Of a stretch of 64,000 bases of DNA, positions 15,113 to 24,590 are shown piece by piece. The translations under genes were made by a program, and so were the position numbers. Below the pieces are notes generated by a model. The model was not told the DNA's origin, did not search any database, and saw only the letters and a program-made list of their open reading frames with translations. The stretch spans positions 1 to 64,000 of the forward strand of contig CACVCF010000002.1 of NCBI GenBank assembly GCA_902729415.1, read 5' to 3'. This stretch comes from Terasakiella magnetica. GTDB lineage: Bacteria > Pseudomonadota > Alphaproteobacteria > Rhodospirillales > Magnetospirillaceae. Numbering within the stretch: position 1 is the first letter of the stretch; every line of letters begins with the position of its first letter.

Positions 15113-15535
15113 ATGGCGAACACCCGAGCTCGAGACCTGACGATCATCGCGTGCAGTCTGGCCGCCCTGGTCTGGGTTCTGATCCCCCCCGATTCCGTCG
15201 CCTTCAACGATTCGTGCGAGCCCGCGGGCGGGCCTGCATCGCTGAGCGCTGCCGTGTTCAGTTCGTGGTTCTGGGGCAAGCAACTGGACGCCGCCATCGC
15301 CGAGCGGAACAACCTGCTGACACAGCCCGCCCGCCGCGCCCGCGCCGATGCCGAGCTGATGCGCGAGATGTCCAATGTGGAGGGCCGCATGGCCCGGCTG
15401 TCCCGCGAGGAGATGGTGATCAACGACCGCGCGGAAAGGGAACGGGCCGAAGCCGCCGAACAAAGCCGCCGCCTGAAAAAGGTAGCGGGGCTGATGCAGT
15501 GCGAGGCCGAAATCCGTCAGCGCCTGGGACGCTGA
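15113..15535 (+). CDS. Hypothetical protein: N-terminal membrane helix plus coiled coil
   Basis: 140 aa from the ATG at 15113, which follows a near-perfect AGGAGGAG (15101-15108); the frame is open further upstream but lacks such a site. A hydrophobic segment lies at about residues 9-26 (LTIIACSLAALVWVLIPP), then a short region with one Cys, then a long charged helix (about 65-135: RRARADAELMREMSNVEGRM, REEMVINDRAERERAEAAEQ) likely to form a coiled coil. It is probably anchored in the inner membrane. No family recognised. Confidence 0.7.
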   Translation: MANTRARDLTIIACSLAALVWVLIPPDSVAFNDSCEPAGGPASLSAAVFSSWFWGKQLDAAIAERNNLLTQPARRARADAELMREMSNVEGRMARLSREEMVINDRAERERAEAAEQSRRLKKVAGLMQCEAEIRQRLGR

Positions 15536-15581
15536 TCCTGATTCCCGGCGTTAGTCCGCCCGGCGCTTCGCAGCCACCACC

Positions 15582-16514
15582 CTAATCGAACAGGCTAGAG
15601 ACCGAGCGTTCCTCGCTGATACGCTGGATGGATTCGGCCATCAGCGGCGCAATGGTGACCTGACGGATATTATGAGCCATCTTGACCGCCTCGGTGGCGG
15701 GGATGGAATCGGTGATCACCAACTCTTCCAGCGGCGAGGCGGTGACGCGGGCCACCGCGCCGCCCGACAGCACGCCATGGGTGACGAAGGCGGCCACCGA
15801 GACCGCACCGGCCTTCATCAGCGCCTCGGCGGCGTTGCACAAGGTGCCAGCGGAATCGACGATATCATCGACCATGATGCAGCGGCGACCGCGCACATCG
15901 CCGATGATGTTCATGACCTCGGACACCCCGGCCTTCTCGCGGCGCTTGTCGATGATGGCAAGGTCGGCGTCGATACGGCGCGCGATGGCGCGGGCGCGGA
16001 CCACGCCGCCGACGTCGGGCGACACCACCATGACGTCGTCGCCCTGATAGCGGGCGCGGATATCGTTGGTGAACACCGGCGCGGCATAAAGGTTATCGAG
16101 CGGAATATCGAAGAAGCCCTGGATCTGCCCCGAATGCAGGTCCAGCGTCACCACGCGGTCGGCGCCCGCGGTGGTGATGAGGTTGGCCACCAGCTTGGCC
16201 GAGATGGGCGAGCGCGGGCTGGATTTGCGATCCTGGCGGGCATAGCCGAAATAGGGGATCACCGCCGTGATGCGCCGGGCCGATCCGCGGCGCAGGGCGT
16301 CGAGGGTGACCAGCAGCTCCATCAGATTGTCGTTGGCGGGATAGCAGGTGGACTGGACGACGAAGACGTCCTCGCCCCGGACGTTCTCATGGATTTCGAC
16401 GAAAACTTCCATGTCGGAAAAGCGGCGGATGACCGCATTGGTGATCGACATGGTCAAGTATCCGGCGATCGCTTCCGCGAGGGGCCGATTGCTGTTGCAG
16501 GCAAGGATCTTCAT
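15582..16514 (-). CDS. prs: Ribose-phosphate pyrophosphokinase (PRPP synthetase)
   Basis: 310 aa, the normal length. It makes PRPP from ribose-5-phosphate and ATP for purine, pyrimidine, His and Trp synthesis. Visible motifs are the ATP/flexible-loop region [20 protein letters not shown], the metal-binding [12 protein letters not shown], the [15 protein letters not shown] loop and the PRPP-binding signature [18 protein letters not shown]. The start ATG is the standard [17 protein letters not shown]. It is separated by 213 bp from the lipoprotein gene upstream and so probably has its own promoter. Confidence 0.97.
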   Translation of the reverse strand: MKILACNSNRPLAEAIAGYLTMSITNAVIRRFSDMEVFVEIHENVRGEDVFVVQSTCYPANDNLMELLVTLDALRRGSARRITAVIPYFGYARQDRKSSPRSPISAKLVANLITTAGADRVVTLDLHSGQIQGFFDIPLDNLYAAPVFTNDIRARYQGDDVMVVSPDVGGVVRARAIARRIDADLAIIDKRREKAGVSEVMNIIGDVRGRRCIMVDDIVDSAGTLCNAAEALMKAGAVSVAAFVTHGVLSGGAVARVTASPLEELVITDSIPATEAVKMAHNIRQVTIAPLMAESIQRISEERSVSSLFD

Positions 16515-16727
16515 GGTGATTTACCCGTGGAGCGAGCGTGAACCATGGCGACAAACGGCCATTCCCAAACCGGTGCGGGCTGAACAATGCCCAGGATCGT
16601 GCGGCCCCAGATATTCCCGCACGACGCAATTTCCGCCCCGAAAAATCGCGTTGGGTATAGCAGCCGAACCCCCCGCCTGTAAACCGCCTTGGCCCCGATT
16701 CATGACGGCTTTATGTAAGAATACGAG

Positions 16728-17558
16728 TCATTTCCCCGAGGCGGCCTCGATGATTTGAACCACACCCTCCACCCCACCAGCGGCGATATCGCCCGCCAGC
16801 GAGCCCCACGGTCCGGCAAGGCGCCCTTTGGGTACCGCCCCGTTCTGGGCAGCGGAACCGAGATCCTCGGCGCCACGGCTGACGGTCCAGGCGACCGAAA
16901 GTATCTCTTCGCCCGGAGGGCCGGGCGTGATCGAGACCTGCCCCCGGATGGCGAATTGAGCCTCGCCCTTGTCCACCACCTGATACCCCGCCCGTTGCAG
17001 CAGGCGGCGCATGGCCCCCCCCAGCGCCTTATCGCCGTCTCCCGGCAACCCGGCCAGAGGCGCCAGCAGCACGGCAAGACGCGGTGCAGCGGCGGCTTGG
17101 CTTGGCGCGGGGGCATCGGCTTCGCCGTGAAGCGGCCCGATCATGCGGGCAACCACCTCGGTGGCGAGAGTCTCGATCAGGCGCGGCGTCGCCGCTCCCC
17201 AGGCGATTGCGGGAAGCTTCTGGCGAAGATTTGCCATCGCCTCGCCGCCCGGAGGCGTCAGCGTCCACGAGACGAACACTGTATCCGCCCCCCGATCCAC
17301 GATTCCCGACAACACCCAGACCCCCAGCACCGTCTCGCGAGTCGGTACCGGCACTTCCGCTTCCACCAACTTCTTAATTACGGCCTGACCGAGGGCTGAC
17401 GCCTGGGGCGCGTCATCGGCCAGCCGCACCACCACGCCGCGCGCCACCCGTGGCGCCAACGCGGCATTGATGCCTTCATGACGGAAGGGCTGGGGAATTT
17501 CGCCGCATCCCGCCGCGGCAAAGGCCAACAGCAGGATGGCGAGACGCAGGCTCGGCAT
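16728..17558 (-). CDS. Putative outer-membrane/periplasmic lipoprotein
   Basis: 276 aa. The N-terminus MPSLRLAILLLAFAAAGCGE is a type-II signal peptide with lipobox AAGC (Cys18). The mature part contains two similar-looking alpha/beta halves (around GVWVLSGIVDRGADTVFVSW and FAIRGQVSITPGPPGEEILS), suggesting an internal duplication. It is the last gene of the hldD-lgt-midA-pgeF run, 8 bp after pgeF. Co-transcription with lgt, which lipidates such proteins, may be coincidental. Family not recognised. Confidence 0.7.
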   Translation of the reverse strand: MPSLRLAILLLAFAAAGCGEIPQPFRHEGINAALAPRVARGVVVRLADDAPQASALGQAVIKKLVEAEVPVPTRETVLGVWVLSGIVDRGADTVFVSWTLTPPGGEAMANLRQKLPAIAWGAATPRLIETLATEVVARMIGPLHGEADAPAPSQAAAAPRLAVLLAPLAGLPGDGDKALGGAMRRLLQRAGYQVVDKGEAQFAIRGQVSITPGPPGEEILSVAWTVSRGAEDLGSAAQNGAVPKGRLAGPWGSLAGDIAAGGVEGVVQIIEAASGK

Positions 17559-17566
17559 GTGGACGT

Positions 17567-18337
17567 TCAGCGCTCCAGGAAGATCGCCGATAATTGCCGC
17601 CCGTAATCGGCCTCGCCCCGAAGGGTGGCGCGGCGATAGCTGAAAAAGCGGGTGTGGTCGCGGCAGGTATCGGCGGGCACGCGCGTGACCTCGTGAATCC
17701 CCAGCCGCGCCAGCTTGCGCGATACATAGCCCGGCAGATCGAACAGGTGGTGACCGGCCTGAACGGGCGACGGCGCGAAGAAATCGGCATTGGCGACGTC
17801 TTCGGCCAGGAAGGGGGCGGGGAATTCCGGCCCCACCTCATAGCTGCGCTGGCCGATGCAAGGACCAAGGGCGGCGACGATATGGGACTTCCTGGCCCCC
17901 AGCCGGGCCATGGCGTCGATAGTGCTGTCCAGAACGCCTCCTACCGCGCCGCGCCATCCGGCATGGGCGGCGCCGATGACGCCCGCCTTGCTGTCGGCCA
18001 GCAGAACCGGACAGCAATCGGCGGTAAGGATGCCCAGTGCGATTCCCGGCCGGTCGGTGACCATGGCGTCAGCGGTGGGCGGCGCGCTGCTATCCCAGGG
18101 CTCGCGCACCTCCACCACATCGGCGGTATGAGCCTGATAAAGGGTGACCAGGGATTCCGCCGGCAAGTCTATCATGGCCATGGCGCGCCTGCGGTTCTCA
18201 GCCACCGCCTTGGGGTCGTCCTTGGAGCCGGGACCGCAATTGAGCGAGGCGTAGATCCCCTCCGACACCCCACCCTCGCGGGTGAAAAAACCATGACGGA
18301 TACGGGTAAACTCGTTCAGGGCGGACAGGCTGATCAT
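17567..18337 (-). CDS. pgeF: Peptidoglycan editing factor PgeF (YfiH/multicopper polyphenol oxidase family)
   Basis: 256 aa. Family markers: RHGFFTREGGVSEGIYASLN, LYQAHTADVVEV (zinc-ligand His), ILTADCCPVLLAD (Cys) and GAAHAGWRGAVGGVL (His), then CIGQRSYEVG and FFSYRR near the end. PgeF members act on misincorporated muropeptide precursors in the cytoplasm (removing L-Ser from UDP-MurNAc); older annotations call them laccases. It directly abuts midA (start 18337, midA stop at 18338) in an lgt-midA-pgeF operon, an arrangement seen in other alphaproteobacteria. Confidence 0.92.
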   Translation of the reverse strand: MISLSALNEFTRIRHGFFTREGGVSEGIYASLNCGPGSKDDPKAVAENRRRAMAMIDLPAESLVTLYQAHTADVVEVREPWDSSAPPTADAMVTDRPGIALGILTADCCPVLLADSKAGVIGAAHAGWRGAVGGVLDSTIDAMARLGARKSHIVAALGPCIGQRSYEVGPEFPAPFLAEDVANADFFAPSPVQAGHHLFDLPGYVSRKLARLGIHEVTRVPADTCRDHTRFFSYRRATLRGEADYGRQLSAIFLER

Positions 18338-19408
18338 CTAAGGCTCCAGGCCGGGAGGAACCGGCAAGGTGGGGTGGCACAACGCCAGCACCTGGAACAG
18401 GGTGCCCATTTCACCGGGATCGATCAAGCGCCGAGCGCGGCCGGCGATATCGGCAGCCACCTCGGGGGTGGCGTTGCGCATCAGCATCACCGCCCGCTCC
18501 TCGATGCCAAGACGCAGCAAAAAGCGTCCCTGCGCCACCGGCCCGTGGACTGCGGCCTCCCCAGCGGCTTCGGCCAGGGCCTGAAAGTCCACATGGGCGG
18601 TCAGGTCGGCTTCGCCGGGATCGGACAGCACCGGGTGATAGCAATGCCGCCGCAGGGCTTGCAGCGAATCTCCTACGGCACTGCGGGTATAGCCGTAATC
18701 GATGATCAGGGCTGCCCCGCCGCTGGCCGCGACCCGACATCCGATGGCTTGGGCCAAAGCGCGTCCCTGGGGGCACAGTTCAGCCACCGCCCCGTCGGGG
18801 GCCTGGCGCACCGCTTCGGCCAGGGGCGGGGCGGGCACTTCCGGCCCGGTGACGAAATCCAGGGAGCCCGCATCCGAAAGCCCGACCATGCGCTCATGCC
18901 ATGCCGAACCGTGCTTTTCCAGTTGGCGGATGGGCAAGGCGTCGAACAACTCGTTGGCGACCAGCAGCAGCGGCCCCGGCGGCAGATCCTCGAAGCGCTC
19001 GACCCAGGTGGCGGGCTGACCCGCCAGGGTCTGGGCCTGACGGTTCCGCAAGGAAGGGCTGGTTTCCACCAGATACACGTCGAGGGCGGCGGCGAAGGGC
19101 GGCAAGGTTCGCGCGGCGCGCAAGATATCGGCCATCAAGGTACCGCGGCCCGGCCCCATCTCGGCCAGCACCACCTTGGGCGGCGAGCCCATGGCCTGCC
19201 AGACGATGGCGCACCACAGCCCCACCAGTTCACCGAACATCTGGCTGATCTCGGGCGAGGTGGTGAAGTCGCCCGCCACCCCGAAGGGATCGCGGGCCAT
19301 GTAATAGCCATATTGGGGATGACCCAGCGCCTCGGCCATGAACTCGGACAGCGGAAGGGGGCCGGAAGACCGGATGCGCCCGGCGAGGAGCGCCGCCAGT
19401 TCGGTCAT
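18338..19408 (-). CDS. MidA/NDUFAF7-like SAM-dependent methyltransferase
   Basis: 356 aa from the ATG at 19408, which overlaps the lgt stop in an ATGA. The longer open frame upstream lies inside lgt and is rejected. Motifs: PLPLSEFMAEALGHPQYGYY, FTTSPEISQMFGELVGLWC, the SAM site LAEMGPGRGTLMADILRA, and ANELFDALPIRQ. Mitochondrial NDUFAF7 methylates an arginine of complex I subunit NDUFS2; a similar role for the bacterial protein is likely but not proven. The ATGA with lgt implies coupled translation. Confidence 0.9.
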   Translation of the reverse strand: MTELAALLAGRIRSSGPLPLSEFMAEALGHPQYGYYMARDPFGVAGDFTTSPEISQMFGELVGLWCAIVWQAMGSPPKVVLAEMGPGRGTLMADILRAARTLPPFAAALDVYLVETSPSLRNRQAQTLAGQPATWVERFEDLPPGPLLLVANELFDALPIRQLEKHGSAWHERMVGLSDAGSLDFVTGPEVPAPPLAEAVRQAPDGAVAELCPQGRALAQAIGCRVAASGGAALIIDYGYTRSAVGDSLQALRRHCYHPVLSDPGEADLTAHVDFQALAEAAGEAAVHGPVAQGRFLLRLGIEERAVMLMRNATPEVAADIAGRARRLIDPGEMGTLFQVLALCHPTLPVPPGLEP

Positions 19409-20220
19409 TGGGCTCCCTCGGGCCGATACCGCCGCCACGCCCAGACCAGTAAGATCAGCCCCACCGCCACCTGTGGCAGCGACAGCAACTGGCCCATGGT
19501 GGCGCCGCCCCACAAAAAGCCAAGATGGGCGTCGGGCTGACGGAAGAACTCGGAGATGATGCGGGCGATGCCGTATCCGGCCAGGAACACCCCCGACAAC
19601 GCTCCGGCGCGGTGGCGGATATCGGTGACCTTCCACAGCAGCATCATGACGCCGAACAGTACCGCGCCTTCCAGCCCGGCCTCGTAAAGCTGGCTGGGAT
19701 GGCGGGGCAGCGGACCGCCATGGGGAAACACCATGGCCCAGGCGAAATCGGGGGCGATGCGGCCGAACAGCTCGCCATTGACGAAATTGGCCAGGCGCCC
19801 GAAGAACAGGCCGATGGGCACGACGCAGCAGATGACGTCACCGACCTGGAACAGGTTGCGCCCCCGCATCCGGGAAAACAGGATGATGGCGAAGATCACC
19901 CCCAGGGCGCCACCGTGGAAGGACATGCCGCCCTGCCACACCATGGGGATTTCCAGCGGGTTTTGAAGGTAGTGCAGCGGCTTGTAGAAGATGACATAGC
20001 CCAAACGCCCACCCAGCACCACGCCCAGGGTCGCCCAGACCAGGAAGTCGTCGACCTCGGCTTCGGTCATGGCGAAGGGCGGCCGCGCCGACAAGAACTT
20101 GACGACGCGCCAGCCCAGCATCAGCCCGGTGATATAGGCCAGGGCGTACCAGCGGATGGCAAACGGCCCCAACTGCACCGCGATGGGATCGATCTGGGGA
20201 TAGGCCAGTGACAGCAGCAT
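19405..20220 (-). CDS. lgt: Prolipoprotein diacylglyceryl transferase
   Basis: 271 aa, multi-pass inner-membrane enzyme transferring diacylglycerol from phosphatidylglycerol to the lipobox Cys. The Lgt signature GRLANFVNGELFGR is present, along with MSFHGGALGVIFAI and a final HLGFLWGGATMGQLLSLPQ. I start at ATG 20220 (MLLSLAYPQIDPIAVQLG); the frame is open further but enters hldD. It lies 5 bp after hldD and overlaps midA by 4 bp, so it belongs to the hldD-lgt-midA-pgeF operon. Confidence 0.95.
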   Translation of the reverse strand: MLLSLAYPQIDPIAVQLGPFAIRWYALAYITGLMLGWRVVKFLSARPPFAMTEAEVDDFLVWATLGVVLGGRLGYVIFYKPLHYLQNPLEIPMVWQGGMSFHGGALGVIFAIILFSRMRGRNLFQVGDVICCVVPIGLFFGRLANFVNGELFGRIAPDFAWAMVFPHGGPLPRHPSQLYEAGLEGAVLFGVMMLLWKVTDIRHRAGALSGVFLAGYGIARIISEFFRQPDAHLGFLWGGATMGQLLSLPQVAVGLILLVWAWRRYRPEGAQ

Positions 20221-20225
20221 GGCGG

Positions 20226-21212
20226 TCAGCGATACGAATCGGGGGCGGCGAGGAAGCTCTTCACATAGGTCTCGACCCCTTTTTCCAGCGAGGTGAAGGG
20301 CTTGGCATAGCCCGCCGCCCGCAGCCGGTCCATGTCGGCCTCGGTGAAGTACTGGTACTTGTCGCGGATCTCGATCGGGGTATCGCGGAACTTGATGTTG
20401 GGCTCCTTGCCCACCGAGCGGTAGACGGCGCCCGCCAGATCGATGAACGAACGCGCCTTGCCGGTACCCACGTTGTAGATGCCGTTGACGGCGGGATTGT
20501 CCAGCAGCCACATCACCACATCGACCACGTCGCCCACCCAGACGAAATCACGCAGCTGGCCGCCGTCGGCGTAATTGGGATTGTGGGACTTGAACAGCTG
20601 ATAGGCCGCACCCGCCACCGCGTGGGGATAGACCTGGGCGACGACGCTCTGCTGGCCGCCCTTGTGATATTCGTTGGGGCCGTAGACATTGAAGAACTTC
20701 AGCCCCGCCCATTGCGGCGGACGGCGCGAGCCAACGCTGATCTTGCGCGCCACCCGGCGGTCGAACAGATTCTTGGACCAGCCATAGGCATTGAGCGGCC
20801 GCAACTTGGCCAGATGCTCCATGGAATAATCATCCTCGAAGCCCTGCTGGCCGTCGCCATAGGTCGCCGCCGACGAGGCGTAGATGAAGCGCACGTTGTT
20901 GAGCGCGCACCACTTCCACAGCGCCAGCGACAGCGAGAAATTGTTGGCGATGATCTTGTCGGCATCGGTCTCGGTGGTGGCCGAGATGGCGCCCATATGG
21001 ATCACCACCTCCATATGCTTGCGGTTGGCCTCCAGGAAGTCGAACACCTGCTCGGGGTGGACGATATCGGCCAGTTCGCGCTTGGCGATGTTATGCCATT
21101 TGGTGCCGGACCGCAGACGGTCGCACGCCACCAGTTTGCCCGCACCGCGCTCTTCCAGCGCCGCCAGGATATTGGAACCGATGAAGCCAGCGCCGCCGGT
21201 AACGAGAATCAT
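20226..21212 (-). CDS. hldD: ADP-L-glycero-D-manno-heptose 6-epimerase
   Basis: 328 aa extended-SDR. N-terminal NAD(P) site MILVTGGAGFIGSNI, then MGAISATTETDADKI, the catalytic Tyr-Lys pair in LNAYGWSKNLFDRR, FFNVYGPNEYHKGGQQS and RDFVWVGDVVDVVMW, all typical of HldD/RfaD. It makes the L,D-heptose precursor for the lipopolysaccharide core. It is the first gene of the run leading into lgt. Other heptose genes are outside the window. Confidence 0.95.
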   Translation of the reverse strand: MILVTGGAGFIGSNILAALEERGAGKLVACDRLRSGTKWHNIAKRELADIVHPEQVFDFLEANRKHMEVVIHMGAISATTETDADKIIANNFSLSLALWKWCALNNVRFIYASSAATYGDGQQGFEDDYSMEHLAKLRPLNAYGWSKNLFDRRVARKISVGSRRPPQWAGLKFFNVYGPNEYHKGGQQSVVAQVYPHAVAGAAYQLFKSHNPNYADGGQLRDFVWVGDVVDVVMWLLDNPAVNGIYNVGTGKARSFIDLAGAVYRSVGKEPNIKFRDTPIEIRDKYQYFTEADMDRLRAAGYAKPFTSLEKGVETYVKSFLAAPDSYR

Positions 21213-21264
21213 CGCATGCTCCGAAAAAGGGTCTCGAACGGTTATAGGCCGCGTCTTGCGGAAA

Positions 21265-22206
21265 TCAATCTCTGATCAACCGCTTCATCTGCTCGACCGC
21301 TTCGGTCAGGGCCATACGGGTGCCGGTCTCCATGGCAGAATGCCCGGCATCGGAGACCATCTGCAAGCGGGCGCCGGGCCAGGATAAAGCCAGCTCCTCG
21401 GCGGTGGCGGGGGGGCAGACCATGTCATAGCGCCCCTGCACGATGGCAGCAGGAAGGTGGCGAATGCGCCCCAGCCCCTCCAACAGCTGATTGGGCCGTA
21501 AAAAACCATCATGGGCCATATAATGGGCCTCGATGCGGGCCAGCGCCAACAACTGCATGCCATCGCCATCGGCGGAATTGGGATGGGGAATCAGCCGGGC
21601 ACAGCCCTCTTCATAGGCACACCACGCCCTGGCCGCCGCCATATGAACCAGCGGATCGGGATCGCTGAGACGCGTCATGTAGGAGGCCAAGGGATCGGCG
21701 CGCTCCAGCGGCGAAAGATGAGCCATGAACCGCCGCCAGACTTCGGGGAAGAAATGCCCCATGCCCGACATGAACCACTCGATCTCGTGACGGCGGAACA
21801 AAAACACCCCGCGCAGGACAAAGCCGAGACAGCGCTCGGGATGGGCCTCACCATAGGCCAGGGCCAGAGTGCTGCCCCACGACCCACCGAACAGCAGCCA
21901 GCGCTCGACCCCCAGGTGGTGGCGCAAAGCCTCGAGATCGGCCACCAGATGGGCGGTGGTGTTGGCCGCCACCGTGGCGATAGGGCGCGAGCGGCCACAG
22001 CCGCGCTGATCAACCAGCACGATGCGCCAGAATTTAGGATCGAAGAAGCGACGGAAGCTGGGAGAGCATCCCGCCCCCGGCCCACCATGGACGAACAGTG
22101 CCACCGGCCCCGCCGGATTGCCCGACACTTCCCAATACAGCTCGTGGCCGTCACCCACCGGCAGCATGCCAGAGGCGTGGGGATCGAAAGGCGGGAATAA
22201 ATCCAT
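21265..22206 (-). CDS. pip: Proline iminopeptidase
   Basis: 313 aa alpha/beta hydrolase of family S33. MLPVGDGHELYWEVSGNPAG, the oxyanion region FVHGGPGAGCSPSFRRFFDP, DQRGCGRSRP, the nucleophile elbow GGSWGSTLALAYGEAHP (Ser in GGSWGS), late Asp in GRYDMVCPP and His in SDAGHSAME. It removes N-terminal proline from peptides in the cytoplasm. Its upstream region carries a 14-base G run (22220-22233). It is divergent from queA. Confidence 0.93.
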   Translation of the reverse strand: MDLFPPFDPHASGMLPVGDGHELYWEVSGNPAGPVALFVHGGPGAGCSPSFRRFFDPKFWRIVLVDQRGCGRSRPIATVAANTTAHLVADLEALRHHLGVERWLLFGGSWGSTLALAYGEAHPERCLGFVLRGVFLFRRHEIEWFMSGMGHFFPEVWRRFMAHLSPLERADPLASYMTRLSDPDPLVHMAAARAWCAYEEGCARLIPHPNSADGDGMQLLALARIEAHYMAHDGFLRPNQLLEGLGRIRHLPAAIVQGRYDMVCPPATAEELALSWPGARLQMVSDAGHSAMETGTRMALTEAVEQMKRLIRD

Positions 22207-22219
22207 GAACTCGAAATCC

Positions 22220-22233
22220 GGGGGGGGGGGGGG
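22220..22233 (+). repeat. 14-base G homopolymer between pip and queA
   Basis: An uninterrupted run of 14 G sits 14 bp upstream of the pip ATG and 84 bp upstream of the queA ATG, in a divergent promoter region. Such tracts are prone to slippage and could vary promoter spacing or translation of pip. It may also be a sequencing weak point. Confidence 0.9.
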
Positions 22234-22316
22234 AGACGTGGGCCGATACTATGCCACGGCAGGACAGCCCTGCCCAGACTTGACGCCCGCCCACTCCCCG
22301 GCCTAAACCGGCGGTC

Positions 22317-23354
22317 ATGAAAGTGGATGATTTCGACTTCGACCTCCCGCGCGAACTGATCGCCGAGCGCCCCGCCGAACCCAGGGATTCGGCGCGCCTG
22401 CTGCATGTGCGCCCCAACGGTCTGGATGATCTCGGACTGGGTGACCTGTCCCGCCTGCTGGTGCCCGGCGACGTCATGGTCTTCAACGACACCCGCGTCA
22501 TTCCCGCCCGCCTGTTCGGCAAGCGCGGCACGGCGGGGGTCGAGGTCACGCTGCACCAGCGCACCGGCTCCGACGTGTGGAAGGCCTTCGCCCGCCCTGC
22601 CAAAAAGCTGCGTCTGGGCGACCGGGTGGACTTCGCCGAGGATTTCTCCGCCCTGGTCGCCGAAAAAGGTGAGGCCGGCGAGGTCACCTTGGAGTTCGAC
22701 CGTTCGGGGGAGGACCTGATGGCGGCGCTGGAGCAATTCGGCCGCCTGCCCCTTCCTCCCTATATCCGCCATGGTGAGGCCGACGAGCGCGACCGCGCCG
22801 ATTATCAGACCGTCTTCGCCCGCGAAAATGGCGCGGTGGCGGCGCCCACCGCCGGGTTGCACTTCACGCCCGACCTGCTGGCCGCCCTGGATGCGCGCGG
22901 CATCATCCGCGTCACCGTCACCTTGCATGTGGGGGCGGGAACCTTCCTGCCGGTCAAGGTCGACGATACCCGCGACCACCGCATGCACCACGAAATCGGC
23001 GTGGTCACGCCCGAAGCCGCCCGGACCATCAATACCGCCAAGGCAGCGGGCGGACGGGTGGTGGCGGTGGGCACCACGGCGCTGCGGCTGCTGGAAAGCG
23101 CCAGCGATGAAGCGGGTGTCCTCCACCCCTTCGATGCCGCCACCGACATCTTCATCACGCCGGGCTATCGCTTTCGGCTGGTGGATGTGCTGATGACCAA
23201 TTTCCACCTGCCACGCTCGACCCTGTTCATGCTGGTCGCCGCCTTTTCCGGGCTGGAGCGCATGAAGGCGGCCTATGAGCACGCCAAGGCCGCGGGCTAT
23301 CGCTTCTATTCCTATGGCGACACCAGCCTTTTGCATCGGAGTTCCAATCCGTGA
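22317..23354 (+). CDS. queA: S-adenosylmethionine:tRNA ribosyltransferase-isomerase
   Basis: 345 aa, normal length. It forms epoxyqueuosine on tRNA from preQ1-tRNA and SAM. Characteristic blocks: [20 protein letters not shown] at the N-terminus, [66 protein letters not shown], and [20 protein letters not shown]. Its last four bases contain the start of tgt (GTGA overlap at 23351-23354), so the two queuosine genes are translationally coupled. Confidence 0.97.
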   Translation: MKVDDFDFDLPRELIAERPAEPRDSARLLHVRPNGLDDLGLGDLSRLLVPGDVMVFNDTRVIPARLFGKRGTAGVEVTLHQRTGSDVWKAFARPAKKLRLGDRVDFAEDFSALVAEKGEAGEVTLEFDRSGEDLMAALEQFGRLPLPPYIRHGEADERDRADYQTVFARENGAVAAPTAGLHFTPDLLAALDARGIIRVTVTLHVGAGTFLPVKVDDTRDHRMHHEIGVVTPEAARTINTAKAAGGRVVAVGTTALRLLESASDEAGVLHPFDAATDIFITPGYRFRLVDVLMTNFHLPRSTLFMLVAAFSGLERMKAAYEHAKAAGYRFYSYGDTSLLHRSSNP

Positions 23355-24487
23355 TCACCTTCGACCTTCTGGCATCCGACGGTCAGGCCCGATTGGGACG
23401 GATCAACACCGCCCACGGCGCCATCGACACCCCCGCCTTCATGCCGGTGGGTACGGCGGGCACGGTCAAGGCCATGCTGCCCGCCTCGGTGGCATCGACC
23501 GGGGCGCAGGTGGTGCTGGGCAACACCTATCATCTGATGCTGCGCCCCGGCGCCGAGCGGGTGGCGGCCTTAGGGGGCCTGCACAAGTTCATGAACTGGC
23601 CCGGCCCCATTCTTACTGATTCCGGCGGCTTTCAGGTCATGAGCCTGGCCAAGCTGCGCAAGCTGACCGAGGACGGCGTCACCTTCCAATCCCATCACGA
23701 CGGCTCGAAGCACCATCTGACGCCGGAAAGCTCCATGGATATCCAGAACAAGCTGGATGCCGATATCACCATGGCCTTCGACGAATGCACCCCCTTCCCC
23801 GCCACACCCGAACAGGCGAGAGAGTCCATGCGCCTGTCCATGCGCTGGGCAGTCCGCTCCAAGGCCGCCTTCGTGCCGCGTCCCGGCTATGGCCTGTTCG
23901 GTATCGTCCAGGGCGGCATCTATCCCGAATTACGGGCCGAATCGGCCAAGGCGCTGATGGAGATCGGCTTTGACGGCTATGCCGTCGGTGGGCTGGCGGT
24001 GGGCGAAGGCCAGGAGGCCATGTTCGCCACCCTCGACGTCACCACGCCGCTGCTGCCCGCCGACCGTCCCCGCTATCTCATGGGGGTGGGGCGTCCGTCC
24101 GATATCATCGGTGCGGTGCTGCGCGGCATCGACATGTTCGATTGCGTCATGCCCACCCGCTCGGGCCGCACCGCCCAGGCCTTCACCAAGCGCGGCACGG
24201 TCAATCTGCGCAATGCGCGACACCAAGATGATCCCCGGCCACTGGAAGAGGGCTGCCCCTGCCCGGCCTGCCGCGACCACTCGCGCGCCTATCTCCACCA
24301 CTTGATCCGCTCGGAAGAGATCCTCGGCCCCATGCTGCTGACCTGGCACAACATCCAGGCCTATCAGACTCTGATGGCCGGTTTGCGCGCCGCCATCAAG
24401 GATGAACGGGTGAGCGACTTCGCCCGCGAGGCCGCCGAGATGGAAGCTCTGGGCGATATCGCTCCTCTTTCTTCGCCACCCTCATGA
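23351..24487 (+). CDS. tgt: Queuine tRNA-ribosyltransferase (bacterial TGT)
   Basis: 378 aa from GTG 23351. It exchanges guanine-34 for preQ1 in GUN-anticodon tRNAs. Key sites: [11 protein letters not shown], the substrate-pocket [29 protein letters not shown], the nucleophile region [18 protein letters not shown], and the zinc site [17 protein letters not shown] (C-x-C-x2-C and His). The start overlaps queA. A copy of the dispersed repeat family follows its stop. Confidence 0.97.
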   Translation: MITFDLLASDGQARLGRINTAHGAIDTPAFMPVGTAGTVKAMLPASVASTGAQVVLGNTYHLMLRPGAERVAALGGLHKFMNWPGPILTDSGGFQVMSLAKLRKLTEDGVTFQSHHDGSKHHLTPESSMDIQNKLDADITMAFDECTPFPATPEQARESMRLSMRWAVRSKAAFVPRPGYGLFGIVQGGIYPELRAESAKALMEIGFDGYAVGGLAVGEGQEAMFATLDVTTPLLPADRPRYLMGVGRPSDIIGAVLRGIDMFDCVMPTRSGRTAQAFTKRGTVNLRNARHQDDPRPLEEGCPCPACRDHSRAYLHHLIRSEEILGPMLLTWHNIQAYQTLMAGLRAAIKDERVSDFAREAAEMEALGDIAPLSSPPS

Positions 24488-24506
24488 GGGTGCTCATGGG
24501 GGTGGC

Positions 24507-24584
24507 GTTGCGGCCAAGGGCCGGCGCGCCACCATTCGCGCGGGAGCCAAGCGAGCCGGAGGCCCGCGCCCGGCGATCAAGGGG
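24507..24584 (-). repeat. Diverged copy of the 114-bp dispersed repeat
   Basis: Read on the minus strand, TTGATCGCCGGGCGCGGGCC, GGCTCGCTTGGCTCCCGCGC and CGCGCCGGCCCTTGGCCGCA follow the order of the tandem unit at 26764-27126. It fills the gap between tgt and the next gene. Its last bases (AAGGGG on the plus strand) provide the apparent ribosome-binding site of the gene at 24591. Confidence 0.65.
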
Positions 24585-24590
24585 CCTTTT

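Noticed and set aside
15640..16530. Plus-strand 289-aa frame opposite prs
   Set aside because: Shadow of prs, which matches its family over the full length.
17594..19540. 648-aa plus-strand frame opposite pgeF and midA
   Set aside because: Shadow with Gly/His/Gln-rich composition; the minus-strand genes have clear domains.
24507..24584. Repeat copy considered as a CRISPR unit or terminator
   Set aside because: Single diverged copy without spacers, cas genes or a T-run. The 114-bp array also lacks spacers.
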